Below, piece after piece: positions 18,651 through 27,136 of a stretch of 64,000 nt of DNA. A program made the translations under genes and the position numbers. The DNA is taken from contig CAUDEF010000003.1 of assembly GCA_958448515.1 (NCBI GenBank), positions 62,001 to 126,000 on the forward strand, given 5' to 3'. How positions within the stretch are numbered: position 1 is the stretch's first letter; each line of letters begins with the position of its first letter. Source of the DNA: an uncultured Phascolarctobacterium sp. (GTDB lineage: Bacteria > Bacillota > Negativicutes > Acidaminococcales > Acidaminococcaceae). The notes below the pieces were generated by a model, which searched no databases, was not told where the DNA came from, and saw only the letters and a list, made by a program, of their open reading frames with translations.

Positions 18651-19531
18651 TATTCATTGTCCCCCTTTTTCAAGAGCGGGAAGCCCAGTTTTTCTCTTTG
18701 CTCAACATAAGCGTTTGCACACAGACGAGCCATGGCACGTACACGGCCGATATAAGCAGTTCTTTCGCTTACACTGATTGCACCGCGAGAGTCAAGCAGG
18801 TTAAAAGTATGAGAGCATTTTAATACATAATCATAAGCAGGACGGATATATCCTAATTCGATAACACGTTTTGCCTCTGCTTCATATTTATCAAATAAAT
18901 CAAACAGTAAATCAGTATCAGCAACCTGGAAGTTATAATAGGATTGTTCTACTTCATTGCTGTGGAATACGTCACCATAAGTAACGCCGTCAACCCATTC
19001 AATATCAAATACATTTTCTACGCCCTGAATATACATTGCCAGACGTTCAAGACCGTAGGTGATTTCTACAGTAACAGGTTTTACATCAATGCTGCCAACC
19101 TGCTGGAAATAGGTGAACTGAGTAATTTCCATACCGTCCAGCCAAACTTCCCAGCCAAGTCCCCATGCACCCAAGGTGGGAGATTCCCAGTTATCTTCTA
19201 CAAAACGGATATCATGTTCTTCCTGATGAATGCCAAGTTCAGCAAGGCTTTTTAAATAAAGTTCCTGAATATTTTCAGGAGAAGGTTTTACAATAACCTG
19301 GAACTGATGGTGCTGGAATAAACGGTTGGGGTTATCACCATAGCGACCGTCAGCAGGACGACGAGAAGGCTCCACATAAGCAATGCGCCAAGGTTCAGGA
19401 CCTAATACTCGTAAAAAAGTTGAAGGGTTCATTGTGCCTGCACCCTTTTCAATGTCATAGGGCTGTGCCATAATGCAATTTTGTTCAGCCCAGAACTTTT
19501 GCAGTTTCAAAATAATCGTTTGAAAATTCAT
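18650..19531 (-). CDS. glyQ: Glycine-tRNA ligase alpha subunit
   Basis: The alpha subunit carries the class II catalytic core that activates glycine. The 293 residues include NCIMAQPYDIEKGAGTMNP, the motif-2 region EPSRRPADGRYGDNPNRL, GWEVWLDGMEITQFTYFQQ and the conserved LLDSRGAISVSERTAYIGRVR. The length is typical. It follows the glycine T-box leader and is coupled to glyS. Confidence 0.98.
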   Translation of the reverse strand: MNFQTIILKLQKFWAEQNCIMAQPYDIEKGAGTMNPSTFLRVLGPEPWRIAYVEPSRRPADGRYGDNPNRLFQHHQFQVIVKPSPENIQELYLKSLAELGIHQEEHDIRFVEDNWESPTLGAWGLGWEVWLDGMEITQFTYFQQVGSIDVKPVTVEITYGLERLAMYIQGVENVFDIEWVDGVTYGDVFHSNEVEQSYYNFQVADTDLLFDLFDKYEAEAKRVIELGYIRPAYDYVLKCSHTFNLLDSRGAISVSERTAYIGRVRAMARLCANAYVEQREKLGFPLLKKGDNE

Positions 19532-19562
19532 TTTCTGCCTCCTATTTTCCTGTTACAAAAAC

Positions 19563-19762
19563 GAAAACCCCCGTCCCTGTAACTTAATGTTACAGGGACG
19601 GAGGTACTATCTCCGCGGTTCCACCCTGCTTGACTGCCAATAAGCAATCCGCCTCAAGCAATATGTACTTACAGCTCCAAAGTGCCTTCATTCACTGTTA
19701 TCGGCTTGCACCGTCCCGACTCGCTAGATGCGTGAACTACTCCTCTTTTTCATAGCTTACAC
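19563..19762 (-). ncRNA. Glycine T-box leader of glyQS
   Basis: The minus-strand leader has the invariant T-box AGGGTGGAACCGCGG (19613-19627), a stem I region with the GGC specifier codon at 19686-19684 in the context GAAGGCACTTTGGAGC, and a strong terminator (CCGTCCCTGTAAC stem and T-rich tail, 19563-19602). Uncharged tRNA-Gly pairs with GGC and with the T-box bulge, forms the antiterminator and allows glyQS expression. The layout matches the compact glyQS T-box of Bacillus. Confidence 0.95.
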
Positions 19763-19765
19763 TTA

Positions 19766-19794
19766 AATATATCAGACTGTTTTTATTTTGTCAA
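19766..19794 (-). promoter_or_regulatory. Promoter of the glyQS T-box transcript
   Basis: A perfect TTGACA (19794-19789) is separated by 17 bases from TATATT (19771-19766), just after the recO stop. This is a near-consensus housekeeping promoter. Confidence 0.8.
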
Positions 19795-19797
19795 TTA

Positions 19798-20538
19798 TCA
19801 CAAATTCAGTTTACTGAGATAATCAATACTTTTCAAAGGTTTATCTGTCTGAAACAGCAAAAACTTACAGACAATTCTTTCCAGTTCCATTAACACTTTT
19901 CCTTTGACTGAAAAAGGCTGCGGCTGCACAAAATCAAGCTCCAGCAGTTTGTTAAAAAGATCTCTGGTATCTGAAGTAAATTCTTCCTCGGCTCCATGTC
20001 TGCAATTATCGCAGACAATGCCTCCATGCAAAGAACTGAACCAGCCGTTTTCAGCATCTTCCATATGCCTGCCGCACAAAACACAGTTTTCTATATTTGG
20101 CTGTAACCCTGTCAGCGTAATCAATTTCAAAACATATGCTAAAGTAACAATACGAGGATTATGTTTTTTTAGCAGAGGAAATACCAGTTGAAGCAAGTTA
20201 TAGATTTCTTCCTGCGGCTCACGGTCTTCTGTTAAAACAGCAGTAGCTTCTGTTATCACAGAGCCATAAGCCATTTCTTTAAAATCAAAACCGAGCGGCA
20301 ATTTAATCAGTTCGCAGTTTTTTAAACGGTCAATTTTCTGTCCTGAAGTAATTTCAATATTCAAAGATGCAAAAGGCTGCAACAAACGTCCCGCCGTATT
20401 TTTGGGATAACGAGCACCATAGGCAATAAATCTTACCTTACCATGCTGCTCAGTAAAGCAGACAGCATATTTATCAGCTGTCTGCCAGTTTTTTACAGCC
20501 AGGACAACCGCATTATCATTAATACTATTGCTGCTCAT
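19798..20538 (-). CDS. recO: DNA repair protein RecO
   Basis: RecO anneals single strands and loads RecA with RecR. The 246-residue protein has an N-terminal OB domain (VVLAVKNWQTADKYAVCF ... IAYGARYPKN) and a C-terminal helical domain with a zinc finger CVLCGRHM and CDNC. The ATG at 20538 fits the usual N-terminus; a TTG at 20559 is in frame. It overlaps the CNNM gene by 14 bases, which indicates coupling. Confidence 0.92.
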   Translation of the reverse strand: MSSNSINDNAVVLAVKNWQTADKYAVCFTEQHGKVRFIAYGARYPKNTAGRLLQPFASLNIEITSGQKIDRLKNCELIKLPLGFDFKEMAYGSVITEATAVLTEDREPQEEIYNLLQLVFPLLKKHNPRIVTLAYVLKLITLTGLQPNIENCVLCGRHMEDAENGWFSSLHGGIVCDNCRHGAEEEFTSDTRDLFNKLLELDFVQPQPFSVKGKVLMELERIVCKFLLFQTDKPLKSIDYLSKLNL

Positions 20539-21820
20539 CTTCACATTTTCTTTCTGCAACTACAGCCTTAACACGCAAAACACGGAATCCTTCGGCAGCA
20601 ATAACAGTAAAGGTACAATTATCCACCTGTACATTATCGCCAATTTCCGGTTTACGTCCCAAAAGACCAAAAATATATCCGCCAATAGTATCTTCTTCCG
20701 GATCATTGAACTCTATCTGCAGCATTTCCGAAACTTCATCCAGCAGTACCAGACCATCAAACTCATACTCATTCTTAGAAAGTTCTACAATATCTTCCGG
20801 CTCTCCGGCATCATGCTCATCCTGAATCTCACCAATTATTTCTTCTACCAGATCTTCCATAGTAATAAGTCCTGCAGTTCCGCCGTACTCATCAGCAACA
20901 ATAGCCATCTGCTGATGCTTCTGCTGCAAAAGCTGCAAAACCTTAATGGTTTCCATAGCCTCTGGAATAACAATAATCGGGCGCATGATTGTTTTAAAAT
21001 TAAAATCACTGCGGGTTAAATCAACATCCATTAAATCCTGAGCATGAATCATGCCTATTACATGATCTTTATCTTCTTCGCAAAGAGGATAACGGGTATG
21101 CTTGCCGTTTCTGATAACAGCTAAATTATCTTCAAGGCTGTCATCTGTATAAAGGCACATCATATCCTGCCTCGGAACCATAATTTCCCTTGCTACACGA
21201 TCAGCAAAATCAAATACATTATCAATAATTCTGCTTTCAACATGATTGAGCTGTCCTCTTTCCTCGCTTGCACTTACAATCATCCTCAGCTCATCTTCAC
21301 TTCTGGATATATCCTCTTTAGGTATGTGAGAAATGCCTATCATTTTGGAAACAATTTTAGCTACCTTGTTAAAAACCAAAACTAATGGATATAAAAGATA
21401 ATGAAAAAGCACCAAAGGATAAGCAACAAATGTCACAATATTCTCCACTTTGCTTATGGCAATAGTGCGAGGAACAAGTTCACCAAACACAACATGAATA
21501 AAAATAACCAGTAAGAAAGAACATAACCATGCAAGTTTACCGTCAAAATAACCATAAACCTGTAAAAGTTCAGCAAATAACGGTCCGGCAATAATGCCCA
21601 GAAGTACGGAAGAAGCCGAAATGCCCAGCTGAATTGCACTCAAATAGGTTTCCAGCTTTTTAGAAATACGCAGCACAACAGACGCCGTACTGTTACCCTG
21701 CTGCTCCATCTCTTCCAGCCGTGCAGAACGTATTTTTACCAGAGAATACTCTGCCAGAACAAAAAATCCGTTTAATAAAATTACAAGTATTACTAAAACC
21801 AGGTTATATAAATAACTCAT
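20525..21820 (-). CDS. Hemolysin-family / CNNM-CorC-type transporter
   Basis: The 431-residue membrane protein has a DUF21 domain with about four helices (residues 5-150), a CBS pair (about 205-335, including IMVPRQDMMCLY and VADEYGGTAGLITMEDLVEEI) and a C-terminal CorC_HlyC domain (ISEMLQIEFND to the end). Relatives export Mg or Co ions; the hemolysin name is historical. It lies between era and recO, an insertion relative to the common Firmicute order. Confidence 0.92.
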   Translation of the reverse strand: MSYLYNLVLVILVILLNGFFVLAEYSLVKIRSARLEEMEQQGNSTASVVLRISKKLETYLSAIQLGISASSVLLGIIAGPLFAELLQVYGYFDGKLAWLCSFLLVIFIHVVFGELVPRTIAISKVENIVTFVAYPLVLFHYLLYPLVLVFNKVAKIVSKMIGISHIPKEDISRSEDELRMIVSASEERGQLNHVESRIIDNVFDFADRVAREIMVPRQDMMCLYTDDSLEDNLAVIRNGKHTRYPLCEEDKDHVIGMIHAQDLMDVDLTRSDFNFKTIMRPIIVIPEAMETIKVLQLLQQKHQQMAIVADEYGGTAGLITMEDLVEEIIGEIQDEHDAGEPEDIVELSKNEYEFDGLVLLDEVSEMLQIEFNDPEEDTIGGYIFGLLGRKPEIGDNVQVDNCTFTVIAAEGFRVLRVKAVVAERKCEDEQQ

Positions 21821-21855
21821 GGTTGGATCGCCGTCGATAAGTCATCACTCCCTAA

Positions 21856-22755
21856 TTAATTGTTGTAACCAAACTGCTTCAAAGCCTTATCTTTATTACG
21901 CCAGTCCGGTTTTACTTTAACCCACAAATCTAAAAATACTTTACAGCCAAGCAAAGCTTCAATATCTTTACGTGCTTCCTGACCTATTTTTTTCAGCAGA
22001 CTTCCCTTAGCACCTATCACAATGCCTTTCTGAGATTCGCGCTCTACAAAAATGGTCGCTCTGATATATACATCATCATTATCACGTTCTTTAAACTCTT
22101 CCACTTCAACTGCTATGGAATGAGGTATTTCATCACGTGTGGAAAGAAGTATTTTTTCCCTGATCATTTCCGCGGCAATAATTCTTTCCGGCTGGTCTGT
22201 AATCATATCTTCCGGAAAATAAGCCTGGCCTTCAGGCAGATGCTTGACAATTTCTGCTACAAGTCCGGGAAACTCAGTATCTTCCAATGCAGATACCGGC
22301 ACAATAGCTGCAAAATTATAATATTTGCTGTATTCGTTCATAATAGCAAACAGCTTGCTCTTGTCCTGCAATTTGTCTATTTTATTGACAACTAAAATAA
22401 CCGGAGTTTTAATCTTGTGCAAAAGTTCCAGTATATATTCTTCTCCGGCACCTTTTTTCTCAGAAGCATCCACAACAAACAAAACTACATCAACTTCTTT
22501 TAAAGTACCTTCTGCTGTCCGTACCATGTATTCACCAAGTTTATGGTGCGGTTTATGAATGCCCGGTGTATCAAGAAACATAATCTGCGCATTATCAGTA
22601 TTCATAATGCACATAATTTTATTTCTGGTTGTCTGCGGACGATCAGACATAATTGCAATTTTTTCACCAATCAAATTGTTGGTAAGTGTGGATTTACCAA
22701 CATTTGGTCTGCCAACTATAGCAGCAAATCCTGCATAATGCTTTTTATTTTCTAT
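21856..22755 (-). CDS. era: GTPase Era with probable ATA start codon
   Basis: Era binds the 3' end of 16S rRNA and assists 30S assembly. Walker A GRPNVGKST, switch region PQTTRN, G3 DTPG, G4 NKID and the KH domain (VIGAKGSLLKKIG) are all present. No ATG, GTG or TTG lies in frame between the upstream stop at 22804 and the P-loop; the first such codon is a TTG at 22674, after the P-loop, which would give a dead protein. An ATA at 22755-22753, 9 nt after GGAGG (22769-22765), encodes the usual start context (x-ENKKHYAGFAAIVG) and gives 299 residues, the normal length. An ATT at 22761 is the alternative. Confidence 0.9.
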   Translation of the reverse strand: MENKKHYAGFAAIVGRPNVGKSTLTNNLIGEKIAIMSDRPQTTRNKIMCIMNTDNAQIMFLDTPGIHKPHHKLGEYMVRTAEGTLKEVDVVLFVVDASEKKGAGEEYILELLHKIKTPVILVVNKIDKLQDKSKLFAIMNEYSKYYNFAAIVPVSALEDTEFPGLVAEIVKHLPEGQAYFPEDMITDQPERIIAAEMIREKILLSTRDEIPHSIAVEVEEFKERDNDDVYIRATIFVERESQKGIVIGAKGSLLKKIGQEARKDIEALLGCKVFLDLWVKVKPDWRNKDKALKQFGYNN

Positions 22756-22771
22756 TTTAATCAGCCTCCAG

Positions 22772-23146
22772 TTATAATGAAAATGCGTAAGGTAAAAGCT
22801 CTTTTAAGGTAAACACCTTAGTTTTACCACTGATATTAGTTAAAATAATTTTTGGTATTTTAAATTCCTGCATAACCTGTCTGCAAGCGCCGCAAGGTGA
22901 AACAGGCTCTGCTGTATCTGCCGTCACGCAAATAGCTGTAAACTCTTTTTCACCACTGGCTATTGCCCGGAAAATAGCACATCTTTCCGCACAGCATGTC
23001 AGCCCAAAAGATCCGTTTTCCACGTTACAGCCGCCGTAAATATTCCCACTAGAAGTTCTTACCGCTGCTCCTACTTTAAATAAAGAATAGGGAGCATAGG
23101 CATTTTCTCTGACCTTTAAAGCAGCTTCAAAAAGTTCCTGATCCAT
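22772..23146 (-). CDS. cdd: Cytidine deaminase
   Basis: This homotetrameric zinc enzyme converts cytidine or deoxycytidine to uridine in pyrimidine salvage. The 124 residues include the catalytic CCAERCAIF, with the family HAE motif given as CAE, and PCGACRQV. NGSFGLT precedes the first motif. It sits between ybeY and era as in many Firmicutes, though the dgkA gene often found before it is absent. Its stop is 2 bases from the GGAGG of era. Confidence 0.95.
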   Translation of the reverse strand: MDQELFEAALKVRENAYAPYSLFKVGAAVRTSSGNIYGGCNVENGSFGLTCCAERCAIFRAIASGEKEFTAICVTADTAEPVSPCGACRQVMQEFKIPKIILTNISGKTKVFTLKELLPYAFSL

Positions 23147-23156
23147 AATAAAAACC

Positions 23157-23642
23157 TCAGTGATTTTCCAGATATTCCTCAGACAATTTTATTTCACGCA
23201 AAGCTTCTTCTTCTTTGGCACGCATAACTACTTTATCTTCATCGGTCATATGGTCATACCCCAAAAGATGCAGCAAGCCATGTACAGCAAGATAAACAAT
23301 TTCTCTTTCCAGTCCATGACCAAATTCATCAGCCTGTCTTTGAGCAGTTTCAGCAGAAATAATGATATCACCCAGTAAATGCTCTTCCGGGCCACCTACC
23401 AGTTCAGGCTCCCCGCCATCTTCGTCAAGTGCAAAACTAAGCACATCAGTAGGTCTGTCAACATTCCTGTATTCTCTGTTCAGAGAATGAATTTCTTCGT
23501 CATCCACAATAGTAATATCAACTTCTGTCATATCACTCAGGTTATGCAATCTGGCTACAGCATTTAAGCCATCCTGCAATCTTTGCTCCAGATATTCACC
23601 TAAAGTAATTTTCTCCTGATCATTCTCAAAATTTATGATCAT
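23157..23642 (-). CDS. ybeY: Endoribonuclease YbeY
   Basis: YbeY is a zinc-dependent RNase involved in 16S rRNA 3' maturation and ribosome quality control. The three-His motif HGLLHLLGYDH is near residue 120, and YRNVDRPTDVLSF is the usual upstream block. The 161-residue length is normal. It starts 14 bases after phoH. Confidence 0.96.
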   Translation of the reverse strand: MIINFENDQEKITLGEYLEQRLQDGLNAVARLHNLSDMTEVDITIVDDEEIHSLNREYRNVDRPTDVLSFALDEDGGEPELVGGPEEHLLGDIIISAETAQRQADEFGHGLEREIVYLAVHGLLHLLGYDHMTDEDKVVMRAKEEEALREIKLSEEYLENH

Positions 23643-23656
23643 ATTTCCTCACCTGT

Positions 23657-24625
23657 TTATTTTGATTTTTCAAATTTATCATATGCCCTGATGATTGAGC
23701 AAACTATTTCATGTCGCACAACATCATGATCCGCAAATTTAATTATGCCAATACCCTCTACATCCTGCAAGATTTTTGCAGCATCTTTTAATCCGCTTGT
23801 CTTTCCGTAGGGCAAATCTATTTGTGTAATATCACCTGTAATTACCATTTTGCTGCCAAATCCAAAGCGAGTCAGAAACATTTTCATCTGCTCAGGTGTA
23901 GTATTCTGCGCTTCATCAAGAATAACAAAAGAATTACTCAGCGTACGACCGCGCATATATGCAAGAGGAGCAACTTCAATGGTTCCTTTAGCCAGCAATT
24001 TATGAAAAGTATCATTGCCTAAAATATCATACAATCCATCATAAAGAGGGCGCAAATACGGATCAACCTTATCCTGCATGTCACCCGGCAAAAATCCCAG
24101 TTTTTCTCCGGCTTCAACGGCAGGACGAGTAAGCACGATTCTGTCCACTTCCTTAGACTTTAACGCAGCCACTGCCAAAGCTACAGCAAGATAAGTTTTG
24201 CCAGTACCCGCAGGGCCTATACCAATTGTAATATAGTTTTTACGAATAGCCTCTACATAGGTCCACTGCCCGAACGTTTTGGCTTTAACCTGCCTGCCGC
24301 GGTTATTGGTAATAATACTGTCGGCGTACATGCGATGCAGCTGAACAGTTTTTCCCTCTTTAATCATATACACACTGTAACGCACATCATGTACAGTAAG
24401 CGGCAATCCCTGCCTGTATAAAAACAAAAGCTCGTTAAAAAGCTCCTGCAGCAGCTTTACTTCGTTTTCATCTCCAGAGAAAGTCAGCAAATTACCTCGA
24501 GCTAAAATTCTGCAGGAAAATGAATTACGTATAATGCGTAAAAACTCTTCATTTTTACCGCAAATTCCAACCATTTCCTGCTGATCAACAGTTTCTAAAA
24601 TAAATTCTATCTGTTGCAAAGACAA
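23657..24625 (-). CDS. phoH: PhoH family ATPase
   Basis: This cytoplasmic P-loop ATPase is related to helicases and is often linked to YbeY. The 322 residues carry GPAGTGKTYLAVA (Walker A), RPAVEAGEKLGFLPGD, FVILDEAQNTTPEQ (Walker B) and TRFGFGSKMVITGD. An N-terminal KH-like region precedes the ATPase. It starts the phoH-ybeY-cdd-era run. Confidence 0.95.
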   Translation of the reverse strand: MSLQQIEFILETVDQQEMVGICGKNEEFLRIIRNSFSCRILARGNLLTFSGDENEVKLLQELFNELLFLYRQGLPLTVHDVRYSVYMIKEGKTVQLHRMYADSIITNNRGRQVKAKTFGQWTYVEAIRKNYITIGIGPAGTGKTYLAVALAVAALKSKEVDRIVLTRPAVEAGEKLGFLPGDMQDKVDPYLRPLYDGLYDILGNDTFHKLLAKGTIEVAPLAYMRGRTLSNSFVILDEAQNTTPEQMKMFLTRFGFGSKMVITGDITQIDLPYGKTSGLKDAAKILQDVEGIGIIKFADHDVVRHEIVCSIIRAYDKFEKSK

Positions 24626-24642
24626 ACTAAATCCTCCCCGAT

Positions 24643-25200
24643 TTAACGTTTTTCAATTGTAATTTTTTTAATTACAACATCATTTACAGGCTTATCATTA
24701 GAATCTGTCTTAACTTTACCAATCTTACGCACAACTTCCATACCCTTGGTAACTTTGCCAAATACAGCATGTTTTCCATCCAGCCAGGGGCAATCTCTTA
24801 AAGTAATAAAGAACTGACTGCCGCCGGTATTAGGACCTGCATTTGCCATGGAAAGCACGCCCTCTCCGTCATGCAGCAGCTTACTGCTGAACTCGTCCTT
24901 AATTTTATAGCCGGGTCCACCTGTACCATTACCGTTAGGGTCACCGCCCTGAATCATAAAGTTATCAATAACCCTGTGAAAAATAAGACCATTATAAAAG
25001 CCTTTCTCTGCCAGACTGATAAAATTAGCGCAGGTATTAGGTGCAAGATCTGTTGCCAGTTTGATTTCAAAATTTCCCATACTGGTTTCAAAAACCGCAG
25101 TTGCCGGCTCAGCCTTAACTGGAGCCTTTTCGTCACTGCCGCAGGCAACAGCCGCCAAAGAGCATATCAAAAGTATGCATAGTAAAATTATTTTTTTCAC
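24643..25200 (-). CDS. Lipoprotein peptidyl-prolyl cis-trans isomerase (cyclophilin)
   Basis: This PPIase of 185 residues has a lipobox (SLAAVAC) after a short hydrophobic segment and a full cyclophilin domain with FHRVIDNFMIQGGDP, GGSQFFIT and LDGKHAVFGKV. It should act in the periplasm or at the membrane surface as a folding catalyst. The GTG at 25200 is the start: AGGAGG lies 6 nt upstream and the product begins with Lys-Lys and a signal core. A longer ATG start at 25230 would put a non-signal tail in front. Confidence 0.93.
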   Translation of the reverse strand: MKKIILLCILLICSLAAVACGSDEKAPVKAEPATAVFETSMGNFEIKLATDLAPNTCANFISLAEKGFYNGLIFHRVIDNFMIQGGDPNGNGTGGPGYKIKDEFSSKLLHDGEGVLSMANAGPNTGGSQFFITLRDCPWLDGKHAVFGKVTKGMEVVRKIGKVKTDSNDKPVNDVVIKKITIEKR

Positions 25201-25235
25201 TTTAATCCTCCTAAAAGTACAAATACTCATTCTAT

Positions 25236-25241
25236 ATTATA
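25236..25241 (-). promoter_or_regulatory. -10 box of the cyclophilin gene
   Basis: A perfect TATAAT lies on the minus strand 36 bases before the GTG start. No clear -35 was found. Confidence 0.35.
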
Positions 25242-25264
25242 CTACTGTTTGCAAAAAAAATAAA

Positions 25265-25987
25265 TCAGCTGCATTCAGCAAGCCACTGACAAATCATCCT
25301 TCCAGCCTCATTATTACAGGTTCCCAGACTATGGTCACCATTTTCAAATACATGTAAAATTTTTCTGCCCTTTAAAAGTGCATAATTATCATAAGCCTGC
25401 TCAACAGTTACTGTTTCGTCAATTTTACCATGCAGAATCATTACGGGAATATTTATATCACTTAAAGCCGCAGATAAATCATAATTATCAATATCTGTTA
25501 AAAAGTCTGGCGTTAAATCAAGACAGCCTCTTTCATCCTGCATATGCAGTACTTCACCGCTATCCAGCCTGTAATATAGCTCATCACCTAAAACCTGCCT
25601 GAATGTTTTGCGTAAATTATTAGGAGCTGACCAGAGTACAAGACCATGTATTAAGTTTAACCTGGCAGCAACAATAATTGATGCTGCGCCTCCCATACTG
25701 CGCCCCAGTAAAAATATTTTTTTATACGGCAACAATACATTCACCTTTTCAACAACTGCCTGTAATTCCTCAATTTGATGTGATAAAATCTGACTGCCAT
25801 TAAAATTAAAACGTATAACTGTTGCCTGATCAGAAAGCTGCTCAGCAAGTTCTATTGCACGTCCTCCTCCATCACGGCTGCCGCGAAACCCATGAGCCAT
25901 AATAAGTACAGGAGATTCAGCCTTGTCACAGCTGCTGACGATACATTCTATTTCACCATAAGGCCCTGTAAAAATAAAGTTTTGCAT
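25265..25987 (-). CDS. Alpha/beta hydrolase
   Basis: The 240-residue protein has an oxyanion HGFRGSRDGGG region, the nucleophile elbow GRSMGGAAS with the catalytic Ser, an Asp in LHGKIDETV and a final His in ENGDHSLG, a complete triad. It belongs to the serine hydrolase group that includes acylaminoacyl-peptidase-like esterases; the substrate is unknown. The ATG at 25987 is the first good start and lies after the stop of the nuclease gene, with which the longer GTG starts would overlap. Confidence 0.85.
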   Translation of the reverse strand: MQNFIFTGPYGEIECIVSSCDKAESPVLIMAHGFRGSRDGGGRAIELAEQLSDQATVIRFNFNGSQILSHQIEELQAVVEKVNVLLPYKKIFLLGRSMGGAASIIVAARLNLIHGLVLWSAPNNLRKTFRQVLGDELYYRLDSGEVLHMQDERGCLDLTPDFLTDIDNYDLSAALSDINIPVMILHGKIDETVTVEQAYDNYALLKGRKILHVFENGDHSLGTCNNEAGRMICQWLAECS

Positions 25988-25992
25988 TTGCT

Positions 25993-27027
25993 TCACCACT
26001 TATAACCTATATAAATTTCTTTTAAATTTTCTAAACCAATATCTAAAATATTAGTTCCTGATTTTTTTATTTTTTCTTTATACAAAATCTCTAACATTTC
26101 TTCAACAACTTCATCACTACCATAATGTAGCCTATTATGACAATTACCACATAAACATACCATGTTCTCAACAATATCTAAGTTATTCAGTCCATACTCT
26201 TTAATCTTTTCCATTGCTATAGGCAATATATGATGTACTTCTAAATAGTTACGATTTTCATCCACAATAATGTTTTTTCTGAAAAAGTAATTTTCCATGC
26301 AGCCAAATCTATTTTCAAAAAAACATTTATCCTGTGCTGCTTTTAAAGCAGCTTTTTTAATATCATGAGAACGATTATTTTCATAATACTCGCTATTACT
26401 TCTTAACTCTCGCTCCCTATCTTCTTTCAAATACTTTTCAAAATTTTCTTTCACATTTTCATCGAGCAATACTTTTTTAATTTTTTTATAATAGCTCTTA
26501 CTATTTCCTTTTACTTCATTCCATTTTGGCATCTCACCAAATGCTAACATAAAATTATTTTTTATTAAATCTCTTATTTTCAAACTATCTTTTTCTTCAT
26601 ATTTACTTAAAGCAATAAAATATATTCTAACTGTTTCTGAAATAGTAGATTTTATATTCATGAATTCTAAATTTATTTTATTATATGTAGAGTTGCCTGC
26701 AACCCATTGTCCATTTTTACCAACATGATCCACTGTACCTCCTTTAGCATAATTTTTACCTCTATCACTAAATCCTTTAGCCTTCCCTATATAAACAATT
26801 ATTCCACTAACACATATAAAATATATAATATACTTTCCCTCATACAATTCTTTTGAACTTTCAAGAAAATCTATTTTTTCTCTTATTTCATCATATTTAT
26901 AAAAACACCCAGTATCTTGAATCTTCCAATTATCATTTATATTTTTTAATTCTGCTAAAAATCTTTCATGTTCTTTTACAATATCCATATCTGCCTTCTT
27001 CAGTAAATCCATTAATTTATACCTCAT
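25993..27027 (-). CDS. Putative nuclease with GIY-YIG-like and HNH domains
   Basis: The 344-residue protein has two nuclease-like parts. Residues 65-170 show a GIY-YIG pattern: IIY at 67-69, YIG at 79-81, an Arg at 89 and a closing PKWN at 167-170; the usual catalytic Glu is not clear. Residues 225-302 form an HNH domain: a Cys pair at 235 and 243, EVHHILPI (His 265-266), an Asn in ENMV, and CLCGNCHNRLH. The gene is extremely AT-rich against its neighbours. A role in DNA restriction, homing or defence is inferred only from the domains and composition. Confidence 0.8.
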   Translation of the reverse strand: MRYKLMDLLKKADMDIVKEHERFLAELKNINDNWKIQDTGCFYKYDEIREKIDFLESSKELYEGKYIIYFICVSGIIVYIGKAKGFSDRGKNYAKGGTVDHVGKNGQWVAGNSTYNKINLEFMNIKSTISETVRIYFIALSKYEEKDSLKIRDLIKNNFMLAFGEMPKWNEVKGNSKSYYKKIKKVLLDENVKENFEKYLKEDRERELRSNSEYYENNRSHDIKKAALKAAQDKCFFENRFGCMENYFFRKNIIVDENRNYLEVHHILPIAMEKIKEYGLNNLDIVENMVCLCGNCHNRLHYGSDEVVEEMLEILYKEKIKKSGTNILDIGLENLKEIYIGYKW

Positions 27028-27068
27028 TTCAACAGCATTTTCGTACTGTAATAATTACACGCCAAAAA

Positions 27069-27107
27069 CAAAAAACCTGCTGCAAGCTTTCGCTCACAGC
27101 AGGTTTT
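27069..27107. terminator. Intrinsic terminator between SLC13 gene and nuclease gene
   Basis: CCTGCTG arms around a GC-rich loop, with A/T tracts on both sides. It should stop SLC13 transcription on the minus strand before the nuclease gene. Confidence 0.8.
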
Positions 27108-27136
27108 ATACTTTCCTGTGTATAACTTATATTAAA

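Noticed and set aside
21856..22674. Shorter era beginning at TTG
   Set aside because: This start loses the P-loop GRPNVGKS needed for GTP binding, although the coding sequence for it is intact just upstream.
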